A stretch of 8,409 nucleotides of DNA from an uncultured Streptococcus sp. (GCF_938036805.1 NZ_CALHWC010000015.1:1-8409); one strand, 5' to 3'. Positions 1 to 6,201 are shown, counted from the stretch's first letter. Translations and numbers: made by a program. The notes: generated by a model from the sequence alone, not told the origin.

Positions 1-53
1 GGGACGACGAAATCGAATTCTAACGAATTACCGATTTCTGTCCCACTCTCTTT
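1..53. repeat. 3' part of a structured intergenic repeat, copy 1 (cut by window edge)
   Basis: Bases 1-53 are identical to 5608-5660. They form most of a long stem-loop. The left arm (from GGGAC at 1-5 through AAATCG and AATT) pairs with the right arm (AATT, then CCGATTT, then TGTCCC at 39-44), with single-base bulges and the loop CTAACG at 20-25. The copy begins inside the hairpin, so the rest of the element probably lies upstream of the window. Identity with copy 2 stops abruptly after the CTCTTT run, which suggests this is the natural right end of the element. It lies about 20 bases before the yajC -35 box. Confidence 0.85.
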
Positions 54-72
54 TGGAAATCATTTTCCTGCC

Positions 73-101
73 TTGTCAAACGGGCCAAAATCTGCTATAG
101 T
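73..101 (+). promoter_or_regulatory. yajC promoter, extended -10 type
   Basis: TTGTCA at 73-78 (5 of 6 matches to TTGACA) is followed by a 17-base spacer and TATAGT at 96-101. A TG at 93-94 makes it an extended -10 promoter. The predicted start near 108 gives a leader of about 26 bases with AAGGAG at 121-126. Confidence 0.75.
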
Positions 102-133
102 AATTAGTAGATGAATTCCAAAGGAGAAGAGCA

Positions 134-469
134 ATGAATCCAACAATGATGATTATTTTTTTCGTTGTACTAGTGGGAATGATGTATTTCCAAGTACGGA
201 CACAGAAAAAGCAAGCTGAAAAACGGATGGAAAGCCTTAATAAACTGCAAAAAGGCTATGAAGTCATTACTATTGGTGGTCTTTACGGGACCGTTGATGA
301 AGTTGATTCAGAGCGTAAGACAGTTGTCTTGGACGTAGACGGTGTTTTCTTGACATTTGAATTGGCAGCCATTAAGACTGTTTTGCCATTGACAGAAGGT
401 ATCCCAGCTGCCGCAGGAGTGGAAGGCGATATCGCTGTGTCTGATGAAGATACTGCAATTGAAGAATAG
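134..469 (+). CDS. yajC: YajC, Sec translocase accessory membrane protein
   Basis: A 111-residue protein of the YajC family, a small subunit associated with the Sec translocon and YidC insertase at the cytoplasmic membrane. One N-terminal membrane segment (about residues 4-20, MMIIFFVVLVGMMYFQV) is followed by the family's basic RTQKKQ stretch, where RPQKK is usual. A compact cytoplasmic domain comes next, with the conserved LNKLQKGYEVITIGGLYGTV segment (about 36-55). The tail after about residue 88 is acidic and probably disordered. The ATG is preceded by AAGGAG at 121-126 with 7-base spacing, which fixes the start. The gene has its own promoter and a terminator 8 bases after the stop, so it is probably monocistronic. 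As far as I recall, streptococci lack SecDF, the usual YajC partner in E. coli; this is family knowledge, not something visible here. Confidence 0.93.
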   Translation: MNPTMMIIFFVVLVGMMYFQVRTQKKQAEKRMESLNKLQKGYEVITIGGLYGTVDEVDSERKTVVLDVDGVFLTFELAAIKTVLPLTEGIPAAAGVEGDIAVSDEDTAIEE

Positions 470-476
470 GATATAG

Positions 477-500
477 GACAGTCGAGAGGCTGTCTTTTTT
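477..500 (+). terminator. Intrinsic terminator of yajC
   Basis: GACAGTC (477-483) pairs with GGCTGTC (488-494), a 7-bp stem with one T-G wobble closed by a GAGA tetraloop (GNRA type). Six T follow directly (495-500). It starts 8 bases after the yajC stop and separates yajC from uppS. Confidence 0.88.
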
Positions 501-506
501 GTTTTA

Positions 507-536
507 AGGACATTTTGTAAGCGCATCTTTTATAAT
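507..536 (+). promoter_or_regulatory. Possible second promoter upstream of uppS, with cre-like half site
   Basis: A perfect TATAAT at 531-536 lies 18 bases after AGGACA (507-512, 4 of 6 matches to TTGACA). The spacer holds TTGTAAGCG (515-523), the left half of a CcpA binding site (cre); the right half is degenerate. A start near 543 would give uppS a leader of about 144 bases. An alternative reading uses TTGTAA as -35 and TATAGT at 539-544 as -10. The AT-rich setting makes a chance match possible. Confidence 0.35.
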
Positions 537-592
537 ATTATAGTTGAACAATACTAGCGAGACCTGCCTGCATACACTACCAGCTATTCATC

Positions 593-622
593 ATCAGCTC
601 TGATAGACGAAAAATCAGCTCT
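593..622 (+). repeat. Short direct repeat ATCAGCTCT, two copies 21 bases apart
   Basis: ATCAGCTCT occurs at 593-601 and 614-622, a period of 21 bases or about two helical turns. The first copy extends into an inverted repeat, ATCAG-CT-CTGAT (593-604). The pair lies just upstream of the uppS -10 box at 649. The spacing is what two dimers of a regulator on one helix face would need. No known operator is recognised. Confidence 0.4.
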
Positions 623-624
623 CC

Positions 625-654
625 TGCCCACATTTAAAGGATTTATGATATAAT
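625..654 (+). promoter_or_regulatory. uppS operon promoter, extended -10 with weak -35
   Basis: TGATATAAT at 646-654 is a perfect extended -10 element. The best -35 at 17-18 base spacing (TGCCCA, 625-630) is poor, which is tolerable with a TGn extension. The start near 661 gives a leader of about 26 bases. This is the likeliest promoter for uppS-cdsA-eep-proS. Confidence 0.65.
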
Positions 655-686
655 GAAATGATAAAACTTTAAATAGGATAAAAAAT

Positions 687-1436
687 ATGTTTAGTTTTAA
701 GAAAAAAGAAAAGCTCGATGAGGCCTTGCTTGTTCCCAAGCATATAGGCATTATCATGGATGGCAATGGTCGTTGGGCTAAAAAACGTATGCAGCCGCGC
801 GTCTTTGGACATAAGGCAGGTATGGAAGCCTTGCAAGAAGTGACGATTGCAGCTAAGGAGATGGGTGTGCAGGTCTTGACAGTCTATGCCTTTTCAACGG
901 AAAACTGGACGCGACCAGAAAAAGAAGTGTCCTTCATTATGAATTTGCCGGTTGAGTTTTATGACCGCTATGTGCCAGAATTGCACAGAAACAATGTGAA
1001 AATTCAAATGATTGGCGACACGAAGCGACTTCCTAAAGCTACTTTTGAGGCCTTGGAGAAGGCTGAAGAGCTGACTCGCTTGAATACGGGGTTGATTTTG
1101 AATTTCGCCCTGAACTACGGCGGCCGAGCTGAAATCAATCAAGCGGTTCAGAAGCTTGCCCAAGATGTTTTAGATGCGAAAGTCCAACCAGCGGATATTA
1201 CAGAGGAAATGCTTGGAGCTTATCTCTACACCAGCAGTCTGCCTGTAGGTTTACGGGATCCTGACTTGGTCATTCGTACAAGTGGCGAGCTGCGCCTTAG
1301 CAATTTTCTGCCTTGGCAGACAGCATATAGCGAGTTGTATTTTACAGATATCCTTTGGCCGGATTTCGATGAGAAGGCTTTGAAGGATGCGGTTGTAGAA
1401 TATAATCGTCGCAATCGACGCTTTGGCGGTGTATAA
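687..1436 (+). CDS. uppS: UppS, undecaprenyl diphosphate synthase (cis-prenyltransferase)
   Basis: A 249-residue cis-isoprenyl diphosphate synthase. It condenses eight isopentenyl diphosphates onto farnesyl diphosphate to make the C55 lipid carrier for peptidoglycan and wall polysaccharide synthesis, at the cytoplasmic face of the membrane. The family's first motif is clear: HIGIIMDGNGRWAKKR, with the Mg/diphosphate-binding Asp at residue 25. Further landmarks are the TVYAFSTENW region, NYGGRAEI, and the C-terminal RTSGELRLSNFLPW block starting at R197. R203 and E216 correspond to the substrate-binding Arg and Glu of the E. coli enzyme. The length is normal. The start has AGGA at 675-678 spaced 8 bases away. 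The stop TAA (1434-1436) touches the cdsA ribosome binding site, so the two genes are transcribed together. Confidence 0.96.
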   Translation: MFSFKKKEKLDEALLVPKHIGIIMDGNGRWAKKRMQPRVFGHKAGMEALQEVTIAAKEMGVQVLTVYAFSTENWTRPEKEVSFIMNLPVEFYDRYVPELHRNNVKIQMIGDTKRLPKATFEALEKAEELTRLNTGLILNFALNYGGRAEINQAVQKLAQDVLDAKVQPADITEEMLGAYLYTSSLPVGLRDPDLVIRTSGELRLSNFLPWQTAYSELYFTDILWPDFDEKALKDAVVEYNRRNRRFGGV

Positions 1437-1451
1437 AGGAGGATGAAAAAG

Positions 1452-2255
1452 ATGAGTTTAGATTTACAAAGACGTCTTCTTTTTGGAGGAATTGCTCTAG
1501 CTATTTTTATTCCTTTAGTGAAGATGGGAGGGATTCCCTTCCAGATCAGCGTTGGCCTTCTAGCCATGCTGGCAGTACATGAATTGCTCAAGATGAAGGG
1601 GCTTCCGACAGCTACCTTAGAGGGTGGATTGGCTATGCTGGCAGCTTTTGTCTTAACCCTGCCACTTGAGAACTACCTGAAATTTTTACCTGTGGACGGC
1701 AATGTGATGGCTTATGGCTTGGTCGTTTTCGTCTTGCTAGGAGCGACTGTTTTAGGATCCTCTTATAGCTTTGAAGATGCGGCTTATCCGATTGCTTCTA
1801 GTTTTTATGTTGGTCTAGGTTTTAATGCTTTGATCGATGCCCGTTTGGTGAATGTAGACAAGGTTTTGCTGGCCCTCTTTATCGTCTGGGCCACAGACAG
1901 TGGAGCCTATCTGGTCGGTACTCGCTACGGGCGGAGAAAATTATTGCCTAAGGTGTCGCCAAATAAAACCATTGAAGGCAGTATTGGAGGAATTCTATCA
2001 GCCATGCTGGTTTCTGCAATTTTTATGTTTATTCGTCCGCAAGTTGCCACTCCGTATAGCTTTGTGACCATGCTGCTCTTGACAGTTGTCTTTAGTATTG
2101 CTGGCCAATTCGGCGACTTGGTAGAGAGCGCCATCAAGCGTCACTTTGGTGTCAAAGACTCAGGGAAGTTTATTCCTGGTCACGGCGGCGTTTTGGATCG
2201 CTTTGATAGCTTGCTTTTTGTCTTTCCACTGATGCACTTCTTCGGCTTGTTCTAA
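1452..2255 (+). CDS. cdsA: CdsA, phosphatidate cytidylyltransferase
   Basis: A 267-residue polytopic membrane enzyme that makes CDP-diacylglycerol from phosphatidic acid and CTP, the branch point to phosphatidylglycerol and cardiolipin. The CDP-diglyceride synthetase signature spans about residues 226-252: SAIKR, then KDSG, then PGHGGVLDRFD, including the catalytic Lys-Asp pair and final Asp residues. Several hydrophobic segments of about 20 residues precede it, and VSPNKTIEGSIGG (about 170-182) is also typical. I prefer the ATG at 1452 over the one at 1443. GGAGG (1438-1442) directly abuts the ATG at 1443, leaving no spacer, but stands 9 bases from 1452; the resulting MSLDLQRRLLFGG and length agree with my memory of other streptococcal CdsA. 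The gene lies 15 bases after uppS and is cotranscribed with it. Confidence 0.95.
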   Translation: MSLDLQRRLLFGGIALAIFIPLVKMGGIPFQISVGLLAMLAVHELLKMKGLPTATLEGGLAMLAAFVLTLPLENYLKFLPVDGNVMAYGLVVFVLLGATVLGSSYSFEDAAYPIASSFYVGLGFNALIDARLVNVDKVLLALFIVWATDSGAYLVGTRYGRRKLLPKVSPNKTIEGSIGGILSAMLVSAIFMFIRPQVATPYSFVTMLLLTVVFSIAGQFGDLVESAIKRHFGVKDSGKFIPGHGGVLDRFDSLLFVFPLMHFFGLF

Positions 2256-2279
2256 GAAGTTTGGAGGACAAGCAGCCTA

Positions 2280-2294
2280 AAGCCCTCTTGGCTT
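2280..2294 (+). other. Small hairpin in the cdsA-eep gap
   Basis: AAGCC (2280-2284) and GGCTT (2290-2294) form a 5-bp stem with a CTCTT loop. No T-run follows, so it is not a terminator. It stands between a strong but unused GGAGGA (2263-2268) and the eep start at 2325. It may be trivial or may affect eep translation. Confidence 0.3.
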
Positions 2295-2324
2295 AATGAA
2301 CATCTTAAGAGAAAGATTAGACTT

Positions 2325-3581
2325 ATGCAGATTATTACATTTATTATTATTTTTGGGATCATCGTGGTGGTTCATGAGTTTGGACATTTCTACTTTGCCA
2401 AAAAATCAGGCATTCTAGTTCGTGAGTTTGCCATTGGGATGGGGCCGAAAATCTTTGCTCATATTGGCAAGGATGGAACAGCCTACACGATTCGGATTCT
2501 GCCGCTAGGTGGATATGTCCGCATGGCTGGCTGGGGCGAGGATTCGACAGAAATCAAAACAGGTACGCCAGCAAGTCTAACTCTGAATGAAGAGGGAAAA
2601 GTCGTCCGCATCAATCTGTCTGGCAAGAAAATCGATCAGACGGCTCTGCCTATGAATGTGACCAGTTTTGATTTTGAAGAAAAACTGGAGATTACAGGGC
2701 TAGTCTTAGATGAAAGCAAGACTTATTCTGTCGATCATGATGCGACTATTGTTGAGGAGGACGGAACAGAAGTACGGATTGCTCCTCTGGATGTGCAGTA
2801 TCAAAACGCTAGTATCTGGGGACGTCTCATTACCAACTTTGCTGGTCCGATGAACAACTTTATCTTAAGTATTGTCGTGTACTCTCTCCTTGCCTTTATG
2901 CAGGGAGGTGCAGTGGACTACTATAGCAACCATGTTCAAGTCGTTCCCCAAGGAGTGGTGGCTAAGGCTGGTTTGAAAGACAATGACCAGATCGTTCAAA
3001 TCAATGAATACAAGGTCTCCAACTGGGATGAGTTGACAGATTCTGTCCAGAAGGCGACCCGTAACAAAGGAAAAAATCCAGAAGTAACGATTACCTATGA
3101 ACGAGACGGGAAAACTCAAAAAGTGACGGTTCAACCAGAAGAAGATGGGGGACGGTATTATATCGGTGTGACCAATGCTGTCAAGACAGGCTTCGTAGAT
3201 AAGCTTTTCTCAGGTGTGACAGATACCTGGTACACAGCAACTCGTATTTTGACGGCCTTGAAGGATATCATCTTCCACTTTAGTTTGAACAAGTTGGGTG
3301 GTCCGGTAGCGATCTACAAAGCTAGTTCGCAAGCTGCGGAGCTAGGACTTCCAGCTATCCTATCCTTGATGGCCATGCTGTCTATTAATATCGGAATCTT
3401 TAATCTAATTCCGATTCCAGCCTTGGACGGAGGAAAAATTGTCCTCAATATCCTTGAGGCTATCCGTCGTAAACCCTTGAAACGGGAAACAGAAAGCTAT
3501 GTTACCCTCGCAGGGGTGGCTGTCATGGTTGTCCTTATGATCGCTGTGACTTGGAATGATATTATGAAATTGTTCTTCTAA
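2325..3581 (+). CDS. eep: Eep/RseP, M50 site-2 intramembrane metalloprotease
   Basis: A 418-residue zinc protease that cuts transmembrane segments. In Gram-positive cocci Eep trims lipoprotein signal peptides and short precursors into peptide pheromones and degrades leftover signal peptides. The first membrane helix carries the zinc site HEFGH (H17, E18, H21). A PDZ-like domain spans about residues 203-290 (QGVVAKAGLKDNDQIVQIN). The second M50 signature NLIPIPALDGGK supplies D368. A hydrophobic segment and WNDIMKLFF close the protein. ATG 2325 is the first usable start: the frame is open back to the cdsA stop but has no ATG, GTG or TTG. The ribosome binding site is weak (AGAAAG at 2310-2315), which may mean low translation or coupling. 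The MQIITFIIIFGIIVVVHEFGH type of N-terminus is usual for streptococcal Eep. Confidence 0.95.
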   Translation: MQIITFIIIFGIIVVVHEFGHFYFAKKSGILVREFAIGMGPKIFAHIGKDGTAYTIRILPLGGYVRMAGWGEDSTEIKTGTPASLTLNEEGKVVRINLSGKKIDQTALPMNVTSFDFEEKLEITGLVLDESKTYSVDHDATIVEEDGTEVRIAPLDVQYQNASIWGRLITNFAGPMNNFILSIVVYSLLAFMQGGAVDYYSNHVQVVPQGVVAKAGLKDNDQIVQINEYKVSNWDELTDSVQKATRNKGKNPEVTITYERDGKTQKVTVQPEEDGGRYYIGVTNAVKTGFVDKLFSGVTDTWYTATRILTALKDIIFHFSLNKLGGPVAIYKASSQAAELGLPAILSLMAMLSINIGIFNLIPIPALDGGKIVLNILEAIRRKPLKRETESYVTLAGVAVMVVLMIAVTWNDIMKLFF

Positions 3582-3626
3582 CATTTTAAAAGATTGAAAA
3601 ATATTCTATGAAGGAGTTTTGTTTTT

Positions 3627-5477
3627 ATGAAACAAAGTAAAATGCTAATCCCAACGCTGCGCGAAATGCCAAGCGATGCTCAGGTTATCAGCTATGCCCT
3701 TATGTTGCGGGCTGGCTATGTTCGCCAAGTTTCTGCGGGAGTTTACTCTTATCTGCCACTGGCTAATCGTGTCATTGAAAAAGCTAAAAAAATCATGCGG
3801 GAAGAGTTTGATAAGATTGGGGCGGTTGAAATGCTGGCGCCAGCCCTGCTCAGTGCGGATTTGTGGCGCGAGTCAGGTCGTTACGAGACCTACGGTGAAG
3901 ATCTCTACAAGCTGAAAAATCGCGAAAAATCAGACTTTATCCTAGGTCCTACACACGAAGAGACCTTCACTTCCATTGTCCGTGACTCTGTTAAATCTTA
4001 CAAGCAATTACCGCTCAACCTTTATCAAATCCAGCCTAAGTACCGTGATGAAAAACGTCCACGTAATGGACTTCTTCGTACCCGTGAATTTATCATGAAA
4101 GACGGCTATAGCTTCCACGCTAACTATGACAGTTTGGATGTAACTTATGATGAGTACAAATCTGCTTATGAGAAAATCTTCACTCGCAGCGAGCTGGATT
4201 TCAAAGCAATTATCGGTGACGGTGGTGCCATGGGCGGTAAGGATAGTCAGGAATTTATGGCTATTACGCCTGCCCGTACAGATCTTGACCGTTGGGTTGT
4301 TTTGGACAAGTCAGTTGCCTCATTTGATGAAATTCCTGCAGAGGTGCAAGAAGAAATCAAGTCAGAATTGCTCAAATGGATGGTGTCTGGTGAGGACACG
4401 ATTGCCTACTCTAGCGAATCTAGCTATGCAGCGAACCTTGAAATGGCAACCAATGCTTACAAACCAAACAAAAAGGTAGTGACGGAAGCAGAGTTGGTGC
4501 AGGTAGAAACTCCTGACTGCAAGACCATTGATGAGGTAGCAGCTTTCCTACAAATTGATACAGAAGAAACAATCAAGACCTTGGTTTACATGGCTGATGA
4601 AAAGCCTGTCGTAGCCCTCCTTGTCGGCAATGACCAGCTCAACGAAGTCAAGCTGAAAAACCACTTGGGTGCAGATTTCTTTGATGTGGCGAGTGAAGAT
4701 CAAGTCCGTCAGTTCTTGGGCGCAGGATTTGGCTCACTAGGCCCAGTCAATCTGCCTGAAGGTGTAAGAATCATCGCTGACCGCAAGGTGCAAGACCTAG
4801 CTAACGCTGTGGTTGGCGCTAACGAAGATGGTTACCACCTGACTGGTGTCAATCCAGGCCGTGACTTTAGCCCTGAGTATGTGGATATCCGCGAAGTTCG
4901 TGAAGGTGAAGTGTCTCCGGACGGTCAAGGTATCCTCAAGTTTGCCCGTGGGATTGAGATTGGACATATCTTTAAGTTGGGAACTCGCTACTCTGACAGC
5001 ATGAATGCCAATGTCTTGGATGAAAATGGTCGAGCAGTACCGATGATTATGGGTTGCTACGGTATCGGTGTCAGTCGTCTCCTCTCTGCTGTTATGGAGC
5101 AACACGCTCGCCTCTTTGTCAATAAAACTCCTAAGGGTGAATTCCGCTATGCTTGGGGCATCAACTTCCCGAAAGAGCTGGCACCATTTGATGTGCACTT
5201 GATTCCGGTCAATGTCAAGGACGAGGAAGCTCTGGCTCTGACTGATCAAATCGAGGCTAACTTGCTAAGTGCTGGTTATGAAGTCTTGGTGGATGACCGC
5301 AATGAGCGTGCTGGTGTTAAGTTCAGCGACAGCGATTTGATTGGTCTCCCAATCCGTGTGACAGTTGGTAAGAAAGCTGCAGAAGGCATCATCGAAGTCA
5401 AGATCAAAGCTACTGGCGATACCATTGAAGTCCACGCTGATAATTTGCTAGAAACCCTGTCGATTTTGACAAAATAA
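3627..5477 (+). CDS. proS: ProS, prolyl-tRNA synthetase, bacterial type with editing domain
   Basis: A 616-residue class II prolyl-tRNA synthetase that charges tRNA-Pro in the cytoplasm. It starts with MKQSKMLIPTLREMPSDAQ. Motif 2 is at residues 139-159 (YRDEKRPRNGLLRTREFIMK). Motif 3 is at about 476-486 (GCYGIGVSRLL, with R484). Between them, roughly 225-400, lies the YbaK-like insertion domain that removes misattached alanine. It contains the IKTLVY segment with K317, a candidate for the conserved editing lysine, and GSLGP. A C-terminal anticodon-binding domain begins near 520 (FDVHLIPVNVKDEEA). AAGGAG at 3611-3616, 10 bases before the ATG, supports the start. Only 45 bases separate it from eep, too few for a T-box leader, so expression probably depends on the uppS promoter. 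Confidence 0.97.
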   Translation: MKQSKMLIPTLREMPSDAQVISYALMLRAGYVRQVSAGVYSYLPLANRVIEKAKKIMREEFDKIGAVEMLAPALLSADLWRESGRYETYGEDLYKLKNREKSDFILGPTHEETFTSIVRDSVKSYKQLPLNLYQIQPKYRDEKRPRNGLLRTREFIMKDGYSFHANYDSLDVTYDEYKSAYEKIFTRSELDFKAIIGDGGAMGGKDSQEFMAITPARTDLDRWVVLDKSVASFDEIPAEVQEEIKSELLKWMVSGEDTIAYSSESSYAANLEMATNAYKPNKKVVTEAELVQVETPDCKTIDEVAAFLQIDTEETIKTLVYMADEKPVVALLVGNDQLNEVKLKNHLGADFFDVASEDQVRQFLGAGFGSLGPVNLPEGVRIIADRKVQDLANAVVGANEDGYHLTGVNPGRDFSPEYVDIREVREGEVSPDGQGILKFARGIEIGHIFKLGTRYSDSMNANVLDENGRAVPMIMGCYGIGVSRLLSAVMEQHARLFVNKTPKGEFRYAWGINFPKELAPFDVHLIPVNVKDEEALALTDQIEANLLSAGYEVLVDDRNERAGVKFSDSDLIGLPIRVTVGKKAAEGIIEVKIKATGDTIEVHADNLLETLSILTK

Positions 5478-5481
5478 AAGC

Positions 5482-5509
5482 AGAGGCTGGGACAAAAGTC
5501 CTAGCCTCT
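5482..5509 (+). terminator. Strong hairpin after proS, possible terminator
   Basis: AGAGGCTGGGAC (5482-5493) pairs with GTCCTAGCCTCT (5498-5509) through 12 pairs, one of them a G-T wobble, with an AAAA loop. It begins 5 bases after the proS stop. The following sequence (CAATTGTCTTTGG) is only moderately T-rich, so it is a less canonical terminator. It is also the first hairpin of the composite repeat. Confidence 0.5.
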
Positions 5510-5660
5510 CAATTGTCTTTGGATTGTCGAGCAAGACGCAGTGGTTGAGTGGGCTCTACTACGCTGATTTCATCAGCTTTTACAGCCCTACTCAACTGTG
5601 CGGAGGTGGGACGACGAAATCGAATTCTAACGAATTACCGATTTCTGTCCCACTCTCTTT
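5482..5660. repeat. Composite three-hairpin intergenic element, copy 2 (complete)
   Basis: Three consecutive stem-loops fill most of the proS to PH-gene gap. Hairpin 1 (5482-5509) has 12 pairs. Hairpin 2 (5537-5602) pairs CGCA with TGCG, GTTGAGT (5544-5550) with ACTCAAC (5590-5596) and GGGCT (5551-5555) with AGCCC (5584-5588). It carries at its tip a perfect 6-bp hairpin, GCTGAT-TTC-ATCAGC (5563-5577). Hairpin 3 (5606-5653) pairs GTGGGAC, AAATCG and AATT with their complements, with small bulges and the loop CTAACG. Bases 5608-5660 recur exactly at 1-53. No protein is encoded. I recall similar GAGGCTGGGAC-type sequences between genes in several streptococci, but no search was made. Confidence 0.8.
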
Positions 5661-5663
5661 CTT

Positions 5664-5692
5664 TTGCTTATTGGCTTTGAAAATGCTATAGT
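5664..5692 (+). promoter_or_regulatory. Promoter of the PH-domain gene, extended -10 type
   Basis: TTGCTT at 5664-5669, a 17-base spacer, then TATAGT at 5687-5692 with TG at 5684-5685. The string TGCTATAGTA is identical to that in the yajC promoter. The start near 5699 leaves a leader of about 20 bases. The -35 box begins only 4 bases after the repeat ends. Confidence 0.7.
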
Positions 5693-5720
5693 AGGAAAAA
5701 ATAGATTGGAGGAATGAATG

Positions 5721-6101
5721 ATGGGATTATTCAGTGGTTTGTTGGGCAATGCTTCTCAGAAAGATATTGACAAGGTTGAAAAAGAGTTGGAGAATATTCT
5801 GACGCCAGCAGAAAATGTGGAGCTGGCTTTCAGTCTTATTCGTGACTTGATTGTCTTTACAGATAAGCGTTTGATTTTGGTGGACAAGCAGGGAGTGACA
5901 GGTAAGAAAACGGCTTATAAGTCTTATCCTTATCGCTCCATTTCTCGCTTTTCAGTGGAAACGGCTGGCCACTTTGACCTAGACGCAGAGCTGAAAATCT
6001 GGGTTTCCAGTGCTGAGGAACCAGCCGAAACTCTAACTTTTCGAAGTGATAAAAGTGTCATTGCTATTCAGAAGGCTTTGGCAGAAGCAGTATTAAGATA
6101 A
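5721..6101 (+). CDS. Small bacterial PH-domain protein (bPH_1/YvbH-like)
   Basis: A 126-residue protein that reads as a single bacterial pleckstrin-homology-like domain. Seen directly: a short N-terminal helix (MGLFSGLLGNAS), a Lys/Glu-rich helix, then alternating strands including ELAFSLIRDLIVFTDKRLIL, VDKQGVTGKKTAYKS and FSVETAGHFDLDAELKIWV, with a C-terminal helix (SVIAIQKALAEAVL). The FTDKRLILVDKQG core is the family hallmark. The function is unknown; there is no signal peptide or membrane segment, so it is probably cytoplasmic. The start could be 5718 or 5721 (adjacent ATGs). GGAGG at 5708-5712 is 5 bases from the first and 8 from the second, so I prefer 5721. It has its own promoter and terminator and appears monocistronic. 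Confidence 0.85.
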   Translation: MGLFSGLLGNASQKDIDKVEKELENILTPAENVELAFSLIRDLIVFTDKRLILVDKQGVTGKKTAYKSYPYRSISRFSVETAGHFDLDAELKIWVSSAEEPAETLTFRSDKSVIAIQKALAEAVLR

Positions 6102-6125
6102 AAAGCGGTTTTAACCGCTTTTTTT
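6100..6125 (+). terminator. Intrinsic terminator of the PH-domain gene
   Basis: AAAAAGCGGT (6100-6109) pairs with ACCGCTTTTT (6114-6123) around a TTTA loop, and the T-run continues to 6125. The stem overlaps the last bases of the stop codon. Symmetry means it could also stop minus-strand transcripts. Confidence 0.9.
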
Positions 6126-6127
6126 GC

Positions 6128-6165
6128 AAACAAAAACTAACCATAGCTTATTAACTCGGTTAGTT
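6128..6165 (-). terminator. Minus-strand terminator of the lipoprotein/orphan unit
   Basis: AACTAACC (6135-6142) and GGTTAGTT (6158-6165) are perfect 8-bp complements with a 15-base loop. Read on the minus strand, the stem is followed by TTTGTTT (6134-6128). It lies about 37 bases beyond the stop of the minus-strand gene at 6202. Confidence 0.65.
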
Positions 6166-6201
6166 CATAAATAAAGTTTGACGATCTGGAATACTTCCTA
6201 T

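Noticed and set aside
584..766. 60-codon minus-strand frame over the uppS promoter and start
   Set aside because: It is antisense to the uppS N-terminus and covers the promoter, with no supporting signals.
1226..1591. 121-codon minus-strand frame across the uppS-cdsA junction
   Set aside because: It covers two well-supported genes in antisense, and the translation is Arg/Lys/Pro-rich without a domain.
2297..2420. Short + strand frame from ATG 2297 overlapping the eep start
   Set aside because: No ribosome binding site at a proper distance, and most of it overlaps the conserved HEFGH-encoding region of eep in another frame.
3582..3626. T-box leader upstream of proS
   Set aside because: Only 45 bases separate eep from proS, too short for a T-box, and no T-box-like sequence or terminator is seen.
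4147..4479. 110-codon + strand frame overlapping proS in another frame
   Set aside because: proS is unbroken here and matches its family throughout; the alternative product has no recognisable features.
4797..5249. 150-codon open frame on the minus strand inside proS
   Set aside because: It lies wholly within the strongly conserved proS reading frame, has no ribosome binding site of note, and its translation has no recognisable domain. It is a shadow of codon use in proS.
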